From an uncultured Granulosicoccaceae bacterium (GTDB taxonomy: Bacteria; Pseudomonadota; Gammaproteobacteria; Granulosicoccales; Granulosicoccaceae): 33,421 nucleotides of DNA. The notes under the pieces were generated by a model. The model ran no database searches and had not been told where the DNA came from. It saw only the letters and a list, made by a program, of their open reading frames with translations. Numbering within the stretch: position 1 is the stretch's first letter; every line of letters begins with the position of its first letter. The translations under genes and the position numbers were made by a program. Shown here in pieces: positions 16,759 through 25,604 of the stretch. The DNA lies in the NCBI GenBank assembly GCA_937922015.1, contig CAKZVB010000302.1, positions 1-33,421 on the forward strand, written 5' to 3'.

Positions 16759-17643
16759 GTGTTTAGTCGTGGCAAAAACACCGAAGGCGTGTATGTATCG
16801 ATAGATATGCTTCTGGATCTGCGGCACCAGATTGAAGCTGAGCGACGTCTGGGTTTAAAGCGTGCACAAAGAGGTCTCCCTGGAGAAGTGCTGTCGATGC
16901 ATAAAGGCCCGGGTATAGAGTTTGAAGACATCAGACCGTATTTGCCGGGTGATGATTTAAGGCACGTTGACTGGCGGGTTACAGCGCGTACCGGTCGGCC
17001 GTATACACGCCGCTATACTGAAGACCACGAACACTCGACATTAGTTGTAGTAGATCAGCGTGTGAATATGTTTTTTGGTTCAGGCGACTACTTTAAATCA
17101 TATTCAGCCGCGCTCAGTGCGGCGCGTGTTGCCTGGTATGCAGCTGATAACCGTCATCGCCTGGGTGCTGTGATCGCGTCAGATGCCATTGATATTGTTC
17201 CCCTCGGACATCCGAAACGTTCAATACTGGAACTATGCAAAAAACTCCACGCTTGCAACAATTCACTGAATATAAATTCATCCGGTCAGACGGGCCTCGT
17301 TGATGTAATAGAACGAGTCAGCTTGCAATTGCAGCCGGGAATGCGGGTTACAGTAATTAGTGACTTTAGTGATCTGACTGAGCATGTGGTGACCATGCTG
17401 GGTACTATTGTGAAAAACTGTAGTCTGGAGTTGGTGCAGATCTTTGATCCGCTGGAGGAGAATATACCCGGTAACGCAACTGTTACTGTCAGTAACGGCT
17501 TGAAGATATCACGCGCGGTGCTCAACAAAAAGGCACGGGAGCTGTACCGGAGCAAACGTGCTGAGATAAACCGGCAACTGCAACAGGCGGCCAGTCTGCC
17601 GGGTGTGGTTCTGCTGCGGCGACCCGCAGATTCGGTGGTCTGA
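16759..17643 (+). CDS. DUF58 domain protein of the Bat operon
   Basis: 294 residues from a GTG at 16759 with GAGGGG ahead. The DUF58 hallmark is visible: GPGIEFEDIRPYLPGDDLRHVDWR at ~52-76, followed by TARTGRPYTRRYTEDHE. The remainder is a vWA-like fold with STLVVVDQRVNMFFG (an imperfect metal-site motif). There is no membrane segment, so it is probably cytoplasmic or peripheral. DUF58 proteins consistently accompany MoxR ATPases and are thought to be adaptors. Its stop is one base from the next gene's start, so the pair is tightly coupled. Confidence 0.93.
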   Translation: MFSRGKNTEGVYVSIDMLLDLRHQIEAERRLGLKRAQRGLPGEVLSMHKGPGIEFEDIRPYLPGDDLRHVDWRVTARTGRPYTRRYTEDHEHSTLVVVDQRVNMFFGSGDYFKSYSAALSAARVAWYAADNRHRLGAVIASDAIDIVPLGHPKRSILELCKKLHACNNSLNINSSGQTGLVDVIERVSLQLQPGMRVTVISDFSDLTEHVVTMLGTIVKNCSLELVQIFDPLEENIPGNATVTVSNGLKISRAVLNKKARELYRSKRAEINRQLQQAASLPGVVLLRRPADSVV

Positions 17644-17644
17644 A

Positions 17645-18160
17645 ATGTCAGCGACGCAAAACAGTCTGGAATCTGTGACACAGGAAAATCTGGATAGGTA
17701 TTTACGTGACATACACCTGCCGGATGCCATTGGGTGGTGGCCACCGGCGCCGGGGTGGTGGTTGTTAGCGGCGCTAATAACGGCAGTTGTCGTATGGCGC
17801 TTAACTGGAAAAAAAAGTTCCGCAACAATAACGATCAGTCAGCAATTGGATAATATTTATGATCACCTGCAGGAAAATGGCGACACCGCGCTCTACAGTA
17901 ACCGCCTCTCCAGACTATTGCGTGAGCTGGTAAATGATAGCGCCGCTGGCGCAACGGTGGCGCCACTGCAAGGTCAGCACTGGGTAAACTGGATGGAAGA
18001 GGTTGCAGAAATTGAGTTTAGTCGCGATGCCCGTGCCTTGCTGGCAGACGGGTGTTATCAGGCGACACCTGCTGCGCCGGACAAATCAACACACAGTGAG
18101 TTTTGTCGTTGGGTGTCACGCTATCAAGGTTCAGGCGCTAAAATACGGGGCAGACGATGA
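17645..18160 (+). CDS. DUF4381 domain membrane protein
   Basis: 171 residues. The family signature LRDIHLPDAIGWWPPAPGWW precedes a single membrane segment (~37-52), followed by a basic, mainly helical cytoplasmic part (LLRELVNDS, WVNWMEE). DUF4381 proteins are found between DUF58 and BatA genes in proteobacterial Bat operons, as here. The start at 17645 is one base after the DUF58 stop; an earlier in-frame Met would overlap that gene. Its stop overlaps the batA ATG (ATGA). Role unknown, presumably a structural part of the Bat membrane complex. Confidence 0.9.
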   Translation: MSATQNSLESVTQENLDRYLRDIHLPDAIGWWPPAPGWWLLAALITAVVVWRLTGKKSSATITISQQLDNIYDHLQENGDTALYSNRLSRLLRELVNDSAAGATVAPLQGQHWVNWMEEVAEIEFSRDARALLADGCYQATPAAPDKSTHSEFCRWVSRYQGSGAKIRGRR

Positions 18161-19134
18161 TTGAGTGGCAATGGCCATGGATTGGTTTATTGCTCCCGTT
18201 GCCGTGGATAATACGTAAAATCTTCCCGCCCTGGGATGCACAGCCTGCAGCGATCAGGGTTCCTTTTTTCGAAGACCTGGTGAACTCATCTAAAGGTGTC
18301 GCCACACCAGCTAAGTTGCGTGCTGCCCTGGCGGGCTTAATGTGGGTAATGTTGCTTGTGTGTGCTGCGCGGCCGGTGTGGTACGGAGAGCCAGTCAACA
18401 TTGCCACCAGCGGTCGTGATTTAATGTTGGCGATTGATATCTCTGACAGCATGCGCATTGATGATATGCAAATCAACAACGATCAGGCGATGCGAATCGA
18501 CGTGGTGAAAATGCTGGGCAGTGAATTCATTAATAACCGCAAAAGCGATCGAATCGGTCTGATCCTGTTTGGTCAGCAGGCGTATCTGCAAACCCCCTTT
18601 ACCTTTGATCGTCAGTCTGTTGTTCAACAGCTATTGGAGGCGCAACCGGGCTTTGCAGGATCATCCACAGCCATCGGCGATGCAATGGGGCTGGCAATAC
18701 AACGGCTAAGAGACCGGCCAGCTGAAAGCCGTGTGTTACTACTGTTATCTGATGGGTCCAATACCTATGGTAGTGACCCGCTTGGTGCGACTCAGGTAGC
18801 AGCTGAAGCAGGCATAAAAATTCATGTGATCGGCATGGGCGCAGATATCCATACCGGCCGCGATGTGATTGGCCAAAAGATTGAAGTCAACCCGTCCCGC
18901 GATCTCGACGAGCAAACTCTTGCCGCTATTGCAGTGGCGACCGGCGGCCAATACTTCAGAGCCCGAAGCCCTGATGATCTCGCAATGATCTATTCGACTA
19001 TCGATCAACTGGAGCCCGCCGCTGCAGAAGAGCTGGTGCGCCCGCAACGCAGTTTGCATCACTGGCCATTGTCACTTTCCATGTTATGTGCGGTACTGGG
19101 TATTGCCTTGCAAAGCCGGAGCTTAAATGCCTGA
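18157..19134 (+). CDS. batA: BatA-like vWA membrane protein
   Basis: 325 residues. Two N-terminal membrane segments (~7-20 and ~55-71), a vWA domain (~88-290) and one C-terminal segment. The metal-dependent adhesion site is intact: DISDS (94-98), then TAIGDAMG and LLSDGSN. Bat (Bacteroides aerotolerance) proteins are linked to stress or oxygen tolerance in other bacteria; the molecular role is not settled. The ATG overlaps the DUF4381 stop (ATGA), and its own stop overlaps the next start by eight bases. The protein partners are expected to be the MoxR ATPase and the second vWA protein encoded next. Confidence 0.92.
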   Translation: MIEWQWPWIGLLLPLPWIIRKIFPPWDAQPAAIRVPFFEDLVNSSKGVATPAKLRAALAGLMWVMLLVCAARPVWYGEPVNIATSGRDLMLAIDISDSMRIDDMQINNDQAMRIDVVKMLGSEFINNRKSDRIGLILFGQQAYLQTPFTFDRQSVVQQLLEAQPGFAGSSTAIGDAMGLAIQRLRDRPAESRVLLLLSDGSNTYGSDPLGATQVAAEAGIKIHVIGMGADIHTGRDVIGQKIEVNPSRDLDEQTLAAIAVATGGQYFRARSPDDLAMIYSTIDQLEPAAAEELVRPQRSLHHWPLSLSMLCAVLGIALQSRSLNA

Positions 19135-20998
19135 GAACTGGATTGGCTATTGGCATGAATTTCAGTTTCTCAGGCCGTGGTGGTTGTGGGGGTTGCCACT
19201 ATTGCTAATATGGTTCGTTGTGCAGATGTCATGGCAGCAATCGGCGGGCTGGTCACGATTTATACAACAGGACAAATTGGCGTACTTGCAAATCTCCAGG
19301 GCGAGTACACGCAACTTGTGGTTTTACTTTACAGCATTGTCTATTGGTATTATCGCGTTGGCCGGTCCAGGCAGCGGGTCGCTGCCAGGAGTGAGTGCTA
19401 ATACGGCGCAGGCTCGAGTTTTTATTCTCGATCTGTCCCCGTCAATGCTGGCGCGCGATGTAAAACCAGACAGGCTAACCATAGCCCGTCACAAGCTAAT
19501 TGATCTGTTGCGACTGCAGCAGGATAGTGAATCCGCACTGGTGGTATACGCCGATCACGCCTATCAGGTGACCCCGTTAACCGATGATCCGAATACGATT
19601 GAAGTATTGGTGCCAACACTGCATCCGGCTATTATGCCGGCTTCTGGCAGTAATGTAGAATCTGCTATTGCACTTGCCAAAAAACTGATTATTGATGGCG
19701 GATACACGCAAGGTGAAATGGTATTGATAACTGATGGGTTACATGTCAATGCCGTTGCTACACTCAGCAATGGCTGGTCTGAGGATTTTCGTCTATCGAT
19801 ACTGGCGGTAGGTACACAAGCCGGTGCGCCAGTGCCATTAGACAGCGCAAATGAAGATGCGTCTGCCGGTGATTACCTTTTGGATGCGGAGCAAAACGTC
19901 GTGATAGCGAGCACCAACAGTATTGATCTGGAAAGGCTGACGCAATTTACAGGTGGACGTTTCTCCATGGTGACAGCGGACTCGCAGGATGTTGACCTTA
20001 TCGACTCAGCTCAGGGATGGCTGACGCGGATTGAAAAACAACAATCTCAGAAAAACTTCGATCAACAGCATGACGCGGGCTATTGGTTGGTGCTGCTTTT
20101 GATCCCTATGGCCTTATGTGCTTTTAGAAAAAACGTTCTGTGGGTGTTGTTGCCGATTGTTGTTATTTCTCCTGACGGCCATGCACTCGAGTGGCAGGAT
20201 TTGTGGCTTCATAAAAATCAACAGGCACAACGAGCTTTCAGTCGGCAGGACTACGCGGCGGCCACCCTATTGTTTGACAATAAACAATGGAAGGCAGCAA
20301 GCCATTATCGCAAAGGTGATTTTAGTGCTGCAGCGCAATTGTTAGATTCGCCGGAATATGCAGATGATTTCCACAATCGAGGTAACGCACAGGCGCTGGC
20401 AGGAGATCCCAGGGCAGCGTTAGTAAGTTACCGTATTGCACTGGGGCTCTATCAGACGGATGAATCACGAAAAGACACGCTGCACAATATCCGCGTGTTA
20501 AGGCATTTGCTGGATCAAATGAAAGAGCAGGAAGAGCGGCAAGCCGGTAGTGGAAGTGCCAGTGAGGGCATACAAAGTAATGCAGATGAAACAGCAAGTG
20601 CCCGGGAGAAAACAGCCTCAGGTGGTGAACAGTCGAGTGTTGGTGGCGCCACCGGCAGTGGCAGCACACTGCAACAGCAGGCGTTGCAAGAACAATCATC
20701 CAGTGATTCAGATACTGGTGATTCTGATAAGACAACTGCTGCTGATGCTAATGAGGTTACGCAATTACCGTCGATGCCGGAAATCCAATATAGTAACGCC
20801 AATAGCAATAGCGCAAACGGCGATTTGAGCATTGAAGAGAACAACAATAAGGTGTTATCACCCTACAGTGAACAGTGGCTGAGAGAACTGCCTGCCGACC
20901 CTGGCGGATACCTGCGTCGCAAATTCGGCTTTCAGGCGCAGCGACGAAACGCAGCTGCCCCGGTGAGTAATCAAGCGCCAAAAGCGGTTCGTTACTAA
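19127..20998 (+). CDS. batB: BatB-like vWA protein fused to TPR (BatC-like) tail
   Basis: 623 residues. Two N-terminal membrane segments, a vWA domain with DLSPS (102-106) and LITDGLHVNA, then a membrane segment (~318-345). Residues ~365-465 are TPR repeats (AFSRQDYAAATLLF, GDFSAAAQLL, NRGNAQALAGDPRAALVSY). Residues ~475-590 are low-complexity, rich in Ser, Gly, Gln, Asp and Asn, ending in a basic tail. It thus combines BatB and BatC in one chain. It overlaps batA by eight bases; batD starts 13 bases after its stop. The fusion is common in gammaproteobacterial versions, as I recall, rather than a defect. The TPR part is probably periplasmic or cytoplasmic depending on topology, which I cannot decide. 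Confidence 0.92.
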   Translation: MPENWIGYWHEFQFLRPWWLWGLPLLLIWFVVQMSWQQSAGWSRFIQQDKLAYLQISRASTRNLWFYFTALSIGIIALAGPGSGSLPGVSANTAQARVFILDLSPSMLARDVKPDRLTIARHKLIDLLRLQQDSESALVVYADHAYQVTPLTDDPNTIEVLVPTLHPAIMPASGSNVESAIALAKKLIIDGGYTQGEMVLITDGLHVNAVATLSNGWSEDFRLSILAVGTQAGAPVPLDSANEDASAGDYLLDAEQNVVIASTNSIDLERLTQFTGGRFSMVTADSQDVDLIDSAQGWLTRIEKQQSQKNFDQQHDAGYWLVLLLIPMALCAFRKNVLWVLLPIVVISPDGHALEWQDLWLHKNQQAQRAFSRQDYAAATLLFDNKQWKAASHYRKGDFSAAAQLLDSPEYADDFHNRGNAQALAGDPRAALVSYRIALGLYQTDESRKDTLHNIRVLRHLLDQMKEQEERQAGSGSASEGIQSNADETASAREKTASGGEQSSVGGATGSGSTLQQQALQEQSSSDSDTGDSDKTTAADANEVTQLPSMPEIQYSNANSNSANGDLSIEENNNKVLSPYSEQWLRELPADPGGYLRRKFGFQAQRRNAAAPVSNQAPKAVRY

Positions 20999-21011
20999 TG
21001 GTTGGCAGGTT

Positions 21012-22304
21012 ATGCAACTAAAGGTAATTGTTTTTTTATCGCTGTTACTGTGCTGCCATGGTGCGGTACGCAGCTCTGGTACGCTGCCAGATCTGCTGGT
21101 AAGTCTCGAATTTGATCGAACAGAAGCGTTCATTAAAGAGCAGGTAATTGCCACTTTGAAAATAGGTTACCCACCGGGCGCGTTCGGGATGACCCATTCA
21201 CCATTTAAAGCGAGTAACGCAGATCTTCATATTTTAAAAAAAACCAAATATATAGAAGAAGTCGAGGAAATACCCTACAGCTTTGTGCAGACTCGTTATG
21301 CCTTGTTTGGCAACACTGCCGGAACGATGGATATATCTGCCATTAATTTCAATGCGCTGCTTCCGGTGGCGGCAGGTGGTGTGAACAGTACCGTTAATCC
21401 AACAATCAAAGCGGTGATTCAACCACATTCACTGACGGTACTTGCAGTGCCGGCTCACGACAGTGCGAGCGACAAAACAGTGCGGTGGCTGGCTGCCTCC
21501 GACCTGACAATAAAAGCACACTGGAATCTGACAGATGAAATACTCAGCCCCGGGCTTCCTGTGCAAAGGCAGGTTATCGTAGACATTGTGGGGCAGCACC
21601 CCGCATCAGTGCCAGTCAGGGTTGATTGGAATATGCCTGATGGCATGCGCGCCTACCCGGGTGTGGCGCTCAACAGCCTGGTAAAGTCTGATACGGGTCT
21701 GAGAGGTTCAGTCACGATGCCGGTTCAGGTGGTCGCCAGTCGGGCCGGGAGCTTCCAGCTACCCGAGATAACGATTCCGTGGTGGGACATTAATCAACGC
21801 CAATGGCGTCAATCAACTTTAGCCGCCGAGACACTTGAGGTTATTGCTGGTAGAAAATCATCCGATACCTATTTTTATAAGGGGGCAGTATTGGCGCTGG
21901 GGATGATATGCACGGGGTTGCTTTTGTGGTGCTTCGCACTTTGGCGTCAAGTGTCGATCAATGCCAACAGGCAGTCAGTGCTATCTGAAAGACAGTTGTG
22001 GAAAAAAATTCAAAAAACGATAAAGCGCAGAGAATACCCGCAACTGCGAAAGGATACTTTGCTGTGGGCCAGGGCGTTATATAACGATCCATCAATCGTG
22101 CGGCTGGATCAGTTATATGACTGTCATCCGAAGTTGCAGGGTTTGTTCAGCGAGACTGATAAAGCTATTTATGGCGATGGAAAATACTGTGATTTCCATT
22201 TTGACTCTGATGAATTGGTGGCAGCTTTAACCACGATCAGGAGAGACTATTTTTCACGCCGTGAAGACAGTAGCAAGAGCAGGGGCTTGTATCCGGAATC
22301 CTGA
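21012..22304 (+). CDS. batD: BatD-like membrane-anchored protein
   Basis: 430 residues. An N-terminal Sec signal (LKVIVFLSLLLCCHGAVRSSG) is followed by a periplasmic part of about 270 residues with repeated beta-domains, including YSFVQTRYALFGNTAG. A membrane segment (~294-315) leads to a cytoplasmic, basic tail of about 110 residues. This matches BatD (oxygen tolerance family), the last gene of many Bat operons. A GGCAGG-like ribosome site sits in the 13-base gap after batB. No BatE follows. Beyond its stop (22304) there are 248 bases without a gene before the convergent cytochrome gene. Confidence 0.88.
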   Translation: MQLKVIVFLSLLLCCHGAVRSSGTLPDLLVSLEFDRTEAFIKEQVIATLKIGYPPGAFGMTHSPFKASNADLHILKKTKYIEEVEEIPYSFVQTRYALFGNTAGTMDISAINFNALLPVAAGGVNSTVNPTIKAVIQPHSLTVLAVPAHDSASDKTVRWLAASDLTIKAHWNLTDEILSPGLPVQRQVIVDIVGQHPASVPVRVDWNMPDGMRAYPGVALNSLVKSDTGLRGSVTMPVQVVASRAGSFQLPEITIPWWDINQRQWRQSTLAAETLEVIAGRKSSDTYFYKGAVLALGMICTGLLLWCFALWRQVSINANRQSVLSERQLWKKIQKTIKRREYPQLRKDTLLWARALYNDPSIVRLDQLYDCHPKLQGLFSETDKAIYGDGKYCDFHFDSDELVAALTTIRRDYFSRREDSSKSRGLYPES

Positions 22305-22373
22305 AACTCGCGTCCATGGCGATGGTAGTCATCAATGATTCTCAGGACAATTGAAAAACTATGCTCTTAAAAT

Positions 22374-22392
22374 GTGCGTTGTAATAACGCAC
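22374..22392 (-). terminator. Hairpin between convergent batD and cytochrome genes
   Basis: Seven-pair perfect stem (22374-22380 with 22386-22392) and five-base loop. On the minus strand it is followed by ATTTTAAG, giving a weak U-tract, about 160 bases beyond the cytochrome stop. It could end either convergent transcript. The remaining bases of 22305-22552 show nothing else. Confidence 0.4.
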
Positions 22393-22552
22393 TTGCCCTG
22401 GCGCGTTCGCGCAACGCTGATTTCTACCGTGCAGATTCCGGTGTAGATTAATGGTACAAACGTATATGAAAAAAATCGAACACAACGCCCTTCGACGTTG
22501 CGTGCTTTTCTTTAGCTACATACTTGCTGGCAAAAATAACTTTGCATATCTG

Positions 22553-23299
22553 CTACGGAGAAAATTTCTTACTCAATACATATGCAGTTATCGACTTACG
22601 ATCTTCAAGCGAAAAAACGCTCTTCCATGCAGGCATTTTCCGAAATCCGTTAGTCGTACGGTCAAAAACAAAATCCGCCGTATAAGAAGCTGGTTTTAGT
22701 TTTGGAGCTTTACCCGGGTAGGCTGAGTTGCCATGGCAATGGCGGCATTGTTTGCCCCACAGTTCCCCGCCAGTTGCGATAGCGTTTTCATCGCTGAGAA
22801 ACTCATCGGTGAATGCCGGGTCTTCCTCTTCGTCTGCGGTTTTTACTACAGGTAATACGGCTGCAGCGGCGGCATCTGCCGATACTTCAGTCGCTGATTC
22901 AGGTACATACGCCGGAGAAAACGTAATCAGGAATGACAGCAGGTCTTTGATCTCCTGTTCTTTTTTTAATCCTTCATAACCCATAATGGTACCCGGTACA
23001 TAGCGTGCCGGACCGGCCAGAAATATATACAGGCTTTTTTCAGTCCATAACAACTCGTCTTTAGCGCCTTTATCTTTCATGGCGGGGGAGAAGTTGCTAT
23101 ATCCGTGGGCGGTTCCGGCGATACGGCCGAACACATGGTTAAGTGTTGGTCCGACTCCGTGAACTGCGCCTTCTCCGATGGCATGGCAGGCAACACATTG
23201 TTTAAAAAGTTCTTCGCCTTTGACCGGGTTTGGCGCGGTGGTGGCGATTGTGGAGTAAAACGTAAGAGCAATAACTGCGACGGCTGGAAATAGTTTCAT
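22553..23299 (-). CDS. Di-haem cytochrome c
   Basis: 248 residues with an N-terminal signal peptide (~1-21). Two class I cytochrome c domains are present. The first has CVACH (C35, C38, H39) and a likely axial Met106 (IMGYEGL). The second has CRHCH (C185, C188, H189) and a likely axial Met222 (RKMPAWK). Between them is an Ala/Glu-rich linker (~131-165). It should be a periplasmic electron carrier. It follows the PQQ-type dehydrogenase gene on the same strand, 203 bases on, past a hairpin, and is a natural candidate electron acceptor for it; this pairing is inference. Confidence 0.92.
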   Translation of the reverse strand: MKLFPAVAVIALTFYSTIATTAPNPVKGEELFKQCVACHAIGEGAVHGVGPTLNHVFGRIAGTAHGYSNFSPAMKDKGAKDELLWTEKSLYIFLAGPARYVPGTIMGYEGLKKEQEIKDLLSFLITFSPAYVPESATEVSADAAAAAVLPVVKTADEEEDPAFTDEFLSDENAIATGGELWGKQCRHCHGNSAYPGKAPKLKPASYTADFVFDRTTNGFRKMPAWKSVFSLEDRKSITAYVLSKKFSP

Positions 23300-23452
23300 A
23301 AGAGCGGCTCAAATCAGCAGGTGTTATGTGAGTAGTTTATGTAGTGGTCATCCAGAAACCGGTGGGAGCGAGGATCATTCAGGTGCGTAGGACTTCGCCA
23401 GCCACATGTGAGCCTGGATGGTCACTTAATTAGTAATCTGTCCTTAAACGAA

Positions 23453-23477
23453 AGCTGCCCACGCTCGGTGGGCAGCT
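23453..23477 (-). terminator. Terminator-like hairpin after dehydrogenase gene
   Basis: A ten-pair perfect stem (23453-23462 with 23468-23477) and five-base loop lie 25 bases past the dehydrogenase stop on the minus strand. It is followed by TTCGTTTAAGG, moderately T-rich. It likely ends or attenuates the dehydrogenase transcript before the cytochrome gene. Confidence 0.65.
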
Positions 23478-23502
23478 ACATCACTTACACAAAAAATACA
23501 GA

Positions 23503-24807
23503 TTATTCAGCTGGAACGATCTTATAGATTGTGTCCAGCGAACCTACAGGGCCAGTTGTGATAGAAGTGAGCGCGTAGACTTCGCCGGCAGAATCCTGTG
23601 CAAACGCAAGGATATAAGGGCGATCACCGGGCATGTTAGTTACCTCGGTTTCTGCCATTTCCCAGTTTCCGTCTTCACCTTCGGTGCCAATAAAGATTTG
23701 TCCCTTCATGGAAGCGAATGACTGGCTCCAGTCACCGAATATGTATTTACCATCCCAGTCGCCTACACCACCACGATAGACGTAGCCACCTGTCACTGAA
23801 ATACCTTTGCAGCCGTCAGGCTTGGCGGTGCAGTTGTTGTATTCCATTACCGGGTTTATCAGACCCTCAGTGTCGCATGCAGCCGGATGATCGTCCGGTG
23901 CTGTATATTCGAAGCAATGCGTCGCTTCCATCTTGCGCCAGCCGTAGTTACCGCCTTTCTCGATAACATTGACTTCTTCATAGCTGTTTTGCTGCACATC
24001 GGCACACATCAATTTGCCGTCACCAGTGTCGAAAGAACAGCGCCACGGATTACGTAAACCATAAGCCCAGATTTCCGGCTGTGCTTCTGCGTTACCAACA
24101 AACGGGTTATCTGAAGGGATGCCGTAGTTTTTACCGTTCTCGGATTTGTTTACATCAACGCGTAAAATTTTACCAAGGTGCGTAGTCAAGTCCTGACCGT
24201 TACCTTCAGTAACGTTGTGGCCGATACCCCAGTCATTTGCGTATCCGCCATCGCCCATGCTGATGTAGAGCATGCCGTCGGGTCCGAAATCGATCCAATG
24301 ACCGTTGTGGTTGAATTGTGGCCAGTCAGTGGCAGTGATAATTCGCATAGAAGCGGGGTTGGCTACATTAGGATCAGTTTCAGAAACGGTGAATTCTGCA
24401 ACAGTGTTGGTGTGATCCCACCAGAATTCTTTGCCTAAATCTGCATCGAAGTCCAGGTGTCCGCTGTAGGCGACATAGAACTTACCGTTTGATTTAAAGT
24501 CCGGGTGGAAGGTAAGGCCCAGCAGGCCGCGCTCATCGAAGTCTGAAAATTGTTTGACAATAAGGTTGCGAATGTCCAGAAAAGGGGTTGCTTCAAGTTG
24601 TCCATCAGCGTTGATGACTCGTACACGACCGAATTGTTCAATGACAAACTTTCGATCATCGCCTTCGGGCTGAACCATCGCCAGTGGTGCGTTGACGCCG
24701 GTAACGTATGGCTCAAGTTTGATTTTAACAGCCTCTGCATGAGCGTTTGCACCCATGATCAGGCCGGTAGTTAGTGCAGATGCCAAAAATAGCATTTTGA
24801 AATGCAT
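23503..24807 (-). CDS. PQQ-dependent sugar/aldose dehydrogenase-type protein
   Basis: 434 residues with a Sec signal (cleavage near AHAEA, ~24). The body is a six-bladed beta-propeller of the glucose/sorbosone dehydrogenase (soluble PQQ dehydrogenase, YliI-like) family. The catalytic histidine lies in NHNGH (H167), followed by WIDFGPDGMLYISMGDGG; LGKILRVDVN and YGLRNPWRCSFD are family blocks. The NHNGG of most relatives is NHNGH here, a small departure. Cysteines in the C-terminal third (CFEY, AACD, NNC, DGCKG) suggest disulfides. The start at 24807 has a perfect AGGAGG site; an upstream extension to 25074 is non-coding in character. Electrons probably pass to the downstream cytochrome c. No PQQ-synthesis genes are in the window, so the cofactor is from family knowledge. 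Confidence 0.88.
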   Translation of the reverse strand: MHFKMLFLASALTTGLIMGANAHAEAVKIKLEPYVTGVNAPLAMVQPEGDDRKFVIEQFGRVRVINADGQLEATPFLDIRNLIVKQFSDFDERGLLGLTFHPDFKSNGKFYVAYSGHLDFDADLGKEFWWDHTNTVAEFTVSETDPNVANPASMRIITATDWPQFNHNGHWIDFGPDGMLYISMGDGGYANDWGIGHNVTEGNGQDLTTHLGKILRVDVNKSENGKNYGIPSDNPFVGNAEAQPEIWAYGLRNPWRCSFDTGDGKLMCADVQQNSYEEVNVIEKGGNYGWRKMEATHCFEYTAPDDHPAACDTEGLINPVMEYNNCTAKPDGCKGISVTGGYVYRGGVGDWDGKYIFGDWSQSFASMKGQIFIGTEGEDGNWEMAETEVTNMPGDRPYILAFAQDSAGEVYALTSITTGPVGSLDTIYKIVPAE

Positions 24808-24900
24808 GGTGGTTTCCTCCTCCGAGAATATGTAGTGATGCTTGTGCGATTTCAGACTCGGTGAGTCTGTAGTCTCAAAGCACTGTATTGCAGAGAGATT

Positions 24901-24930
24901 AATGTAAAAATCAATGCAATAGCATTTCAA
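24901..24930 (-). promoter_or_regulatory. Possible promoter and leader of dehydrogenase gene
   Basis: On the minus strand TTGAAA (24925-24930) precedes TACATT (24901-24906) by 18 bases, a plausible sigma-70 pair. The leader of about 87 bases contains a seven-pair hairpin at 24853-24869 with a three-base loop. Both read by eye. Confidence 0.35.
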
Positions 24931-25016
24931 TTTATCACAAGAGGTGATCGTTAAGTAGGTTTTTTTGCATTCGATTGCGCTTTTAAGCGGGGGGATGTGA
25001 TGATGAATATCAGACG

Positions 25017-25604
25017 CTAGCCAAGCACCGCGTTGATCATTTGCCGGTGGTCTTTCATGTAGATTTTGAACCATTCAGTGAAGGTGTTGGGGCGATGTTC
25101 AATTTGTTGCATTATTTCCGGGATGGTAAGCCACTCGACAGCGCCAACTTCTACAGGGTTAAACAGTTCCACATTATGTGATTCATTGTGTTTGCCGTGA
25201 AAGCAGTGCACGTGTTCATTTTCGAACAGTTCGCCGACTTGAGCGGCATAGTCGATTGAGCCGAACAAATTTAATGGTACCTGCCAGCCAAGTTCTTCAT
25301 CCAGTCTGCGCTGAGCGCAATCGACTACGGTTTCGTTCCATCTCGGATGAGAGCATACGGTATTGGCCCACAGCCCGGCTGAGTGGTATTTGGTTTTCGC
25401 CCGTTGTTGCAGTAACAATTTGCCATGGTGAAAAACAAAAATTGAAATAGCAACGTGAGGAATGTTGCTCACGTGTGCTTCGAGCTTGTCTATTGCGTAG
25501 AACCGGTTTGCTGAAAGATTTTCAATAGCGGTAATCTGCTCGTGCAGACCGATGTCTTGCAGTGCGCTTTGAGGCGCTGCACTCTTGTTCGATTGGGTGA
25601 TCAT
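25017..25604 (-). CDS. idi: Isopentenyl-diphosphate delta-isomerase, type 1
   Basis: 195 residues of the Nudix-fold type 1 IPP isomerase, which interconverts isopentenyl and dimethylallyl diphosphate. The catalytic cysteine is C84 in ANTVCSHPRWNET with metal ligand H86, and the catalytic glutamate lies in FENEHVH (E128 or E130). The Nudix-like helix follows as DCAQRRLDEELGW. Its ATG overlaps the eboB TGA (25601-25604), so it is translated with the ebo operon. Gammaproteobacteria using the MEP route do not strictly need Idi, so a gene placed here suggests it serves the EboC prenyltransferase. That link is inference from position. The first ~30 residues are extra relative to the short core. Confidence 0.95.
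   Translation of the reverse strand: MITQSNKSAAPQSALQDIGLHEQITAIENLSANRFYAIDKLEAHVSNIPHVAISIFVFHHGKLLLQQRAKTKYHSAGLWANTVCSHPRWNETVVDCAQRRLDEELGWQVPLNLFGSIDYAAQVGELFENEHVHCFHGKHNESHNVELFNPVEVGAVEWLTIPEIMQQIEHRPNTFTEWFKIYMKDHRQMINAVLG

Noticed and set aside
17286-17828. 180-codon minus-strand open frame in the DUF58/DUF4381 genes
   Set aside because: It is antisense to two recognisable, coupled genes and looks low in information.
15654-22304. MoxR/vWA operon as a defence or novel ternary system
   Set aside because: The order moxR-DUF58-DUF4381-batA-batB/TPR-batD is the usual Bat operon; no effector nuclease or protease is present.
22451-22699. 82-codon plus-strand open frame overlapping the cytochrome gene's 3' end
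   Set aside because: Antisense to a confidently called cytochrome c; composition is that of a shadow frame.
24808-25074. 89-residue N-terminal extension of the PQQ-type dehydrogenase
   Set aside because: The AGGAGG site and signal peptide start at 24807; the extension carries the putative promoter.
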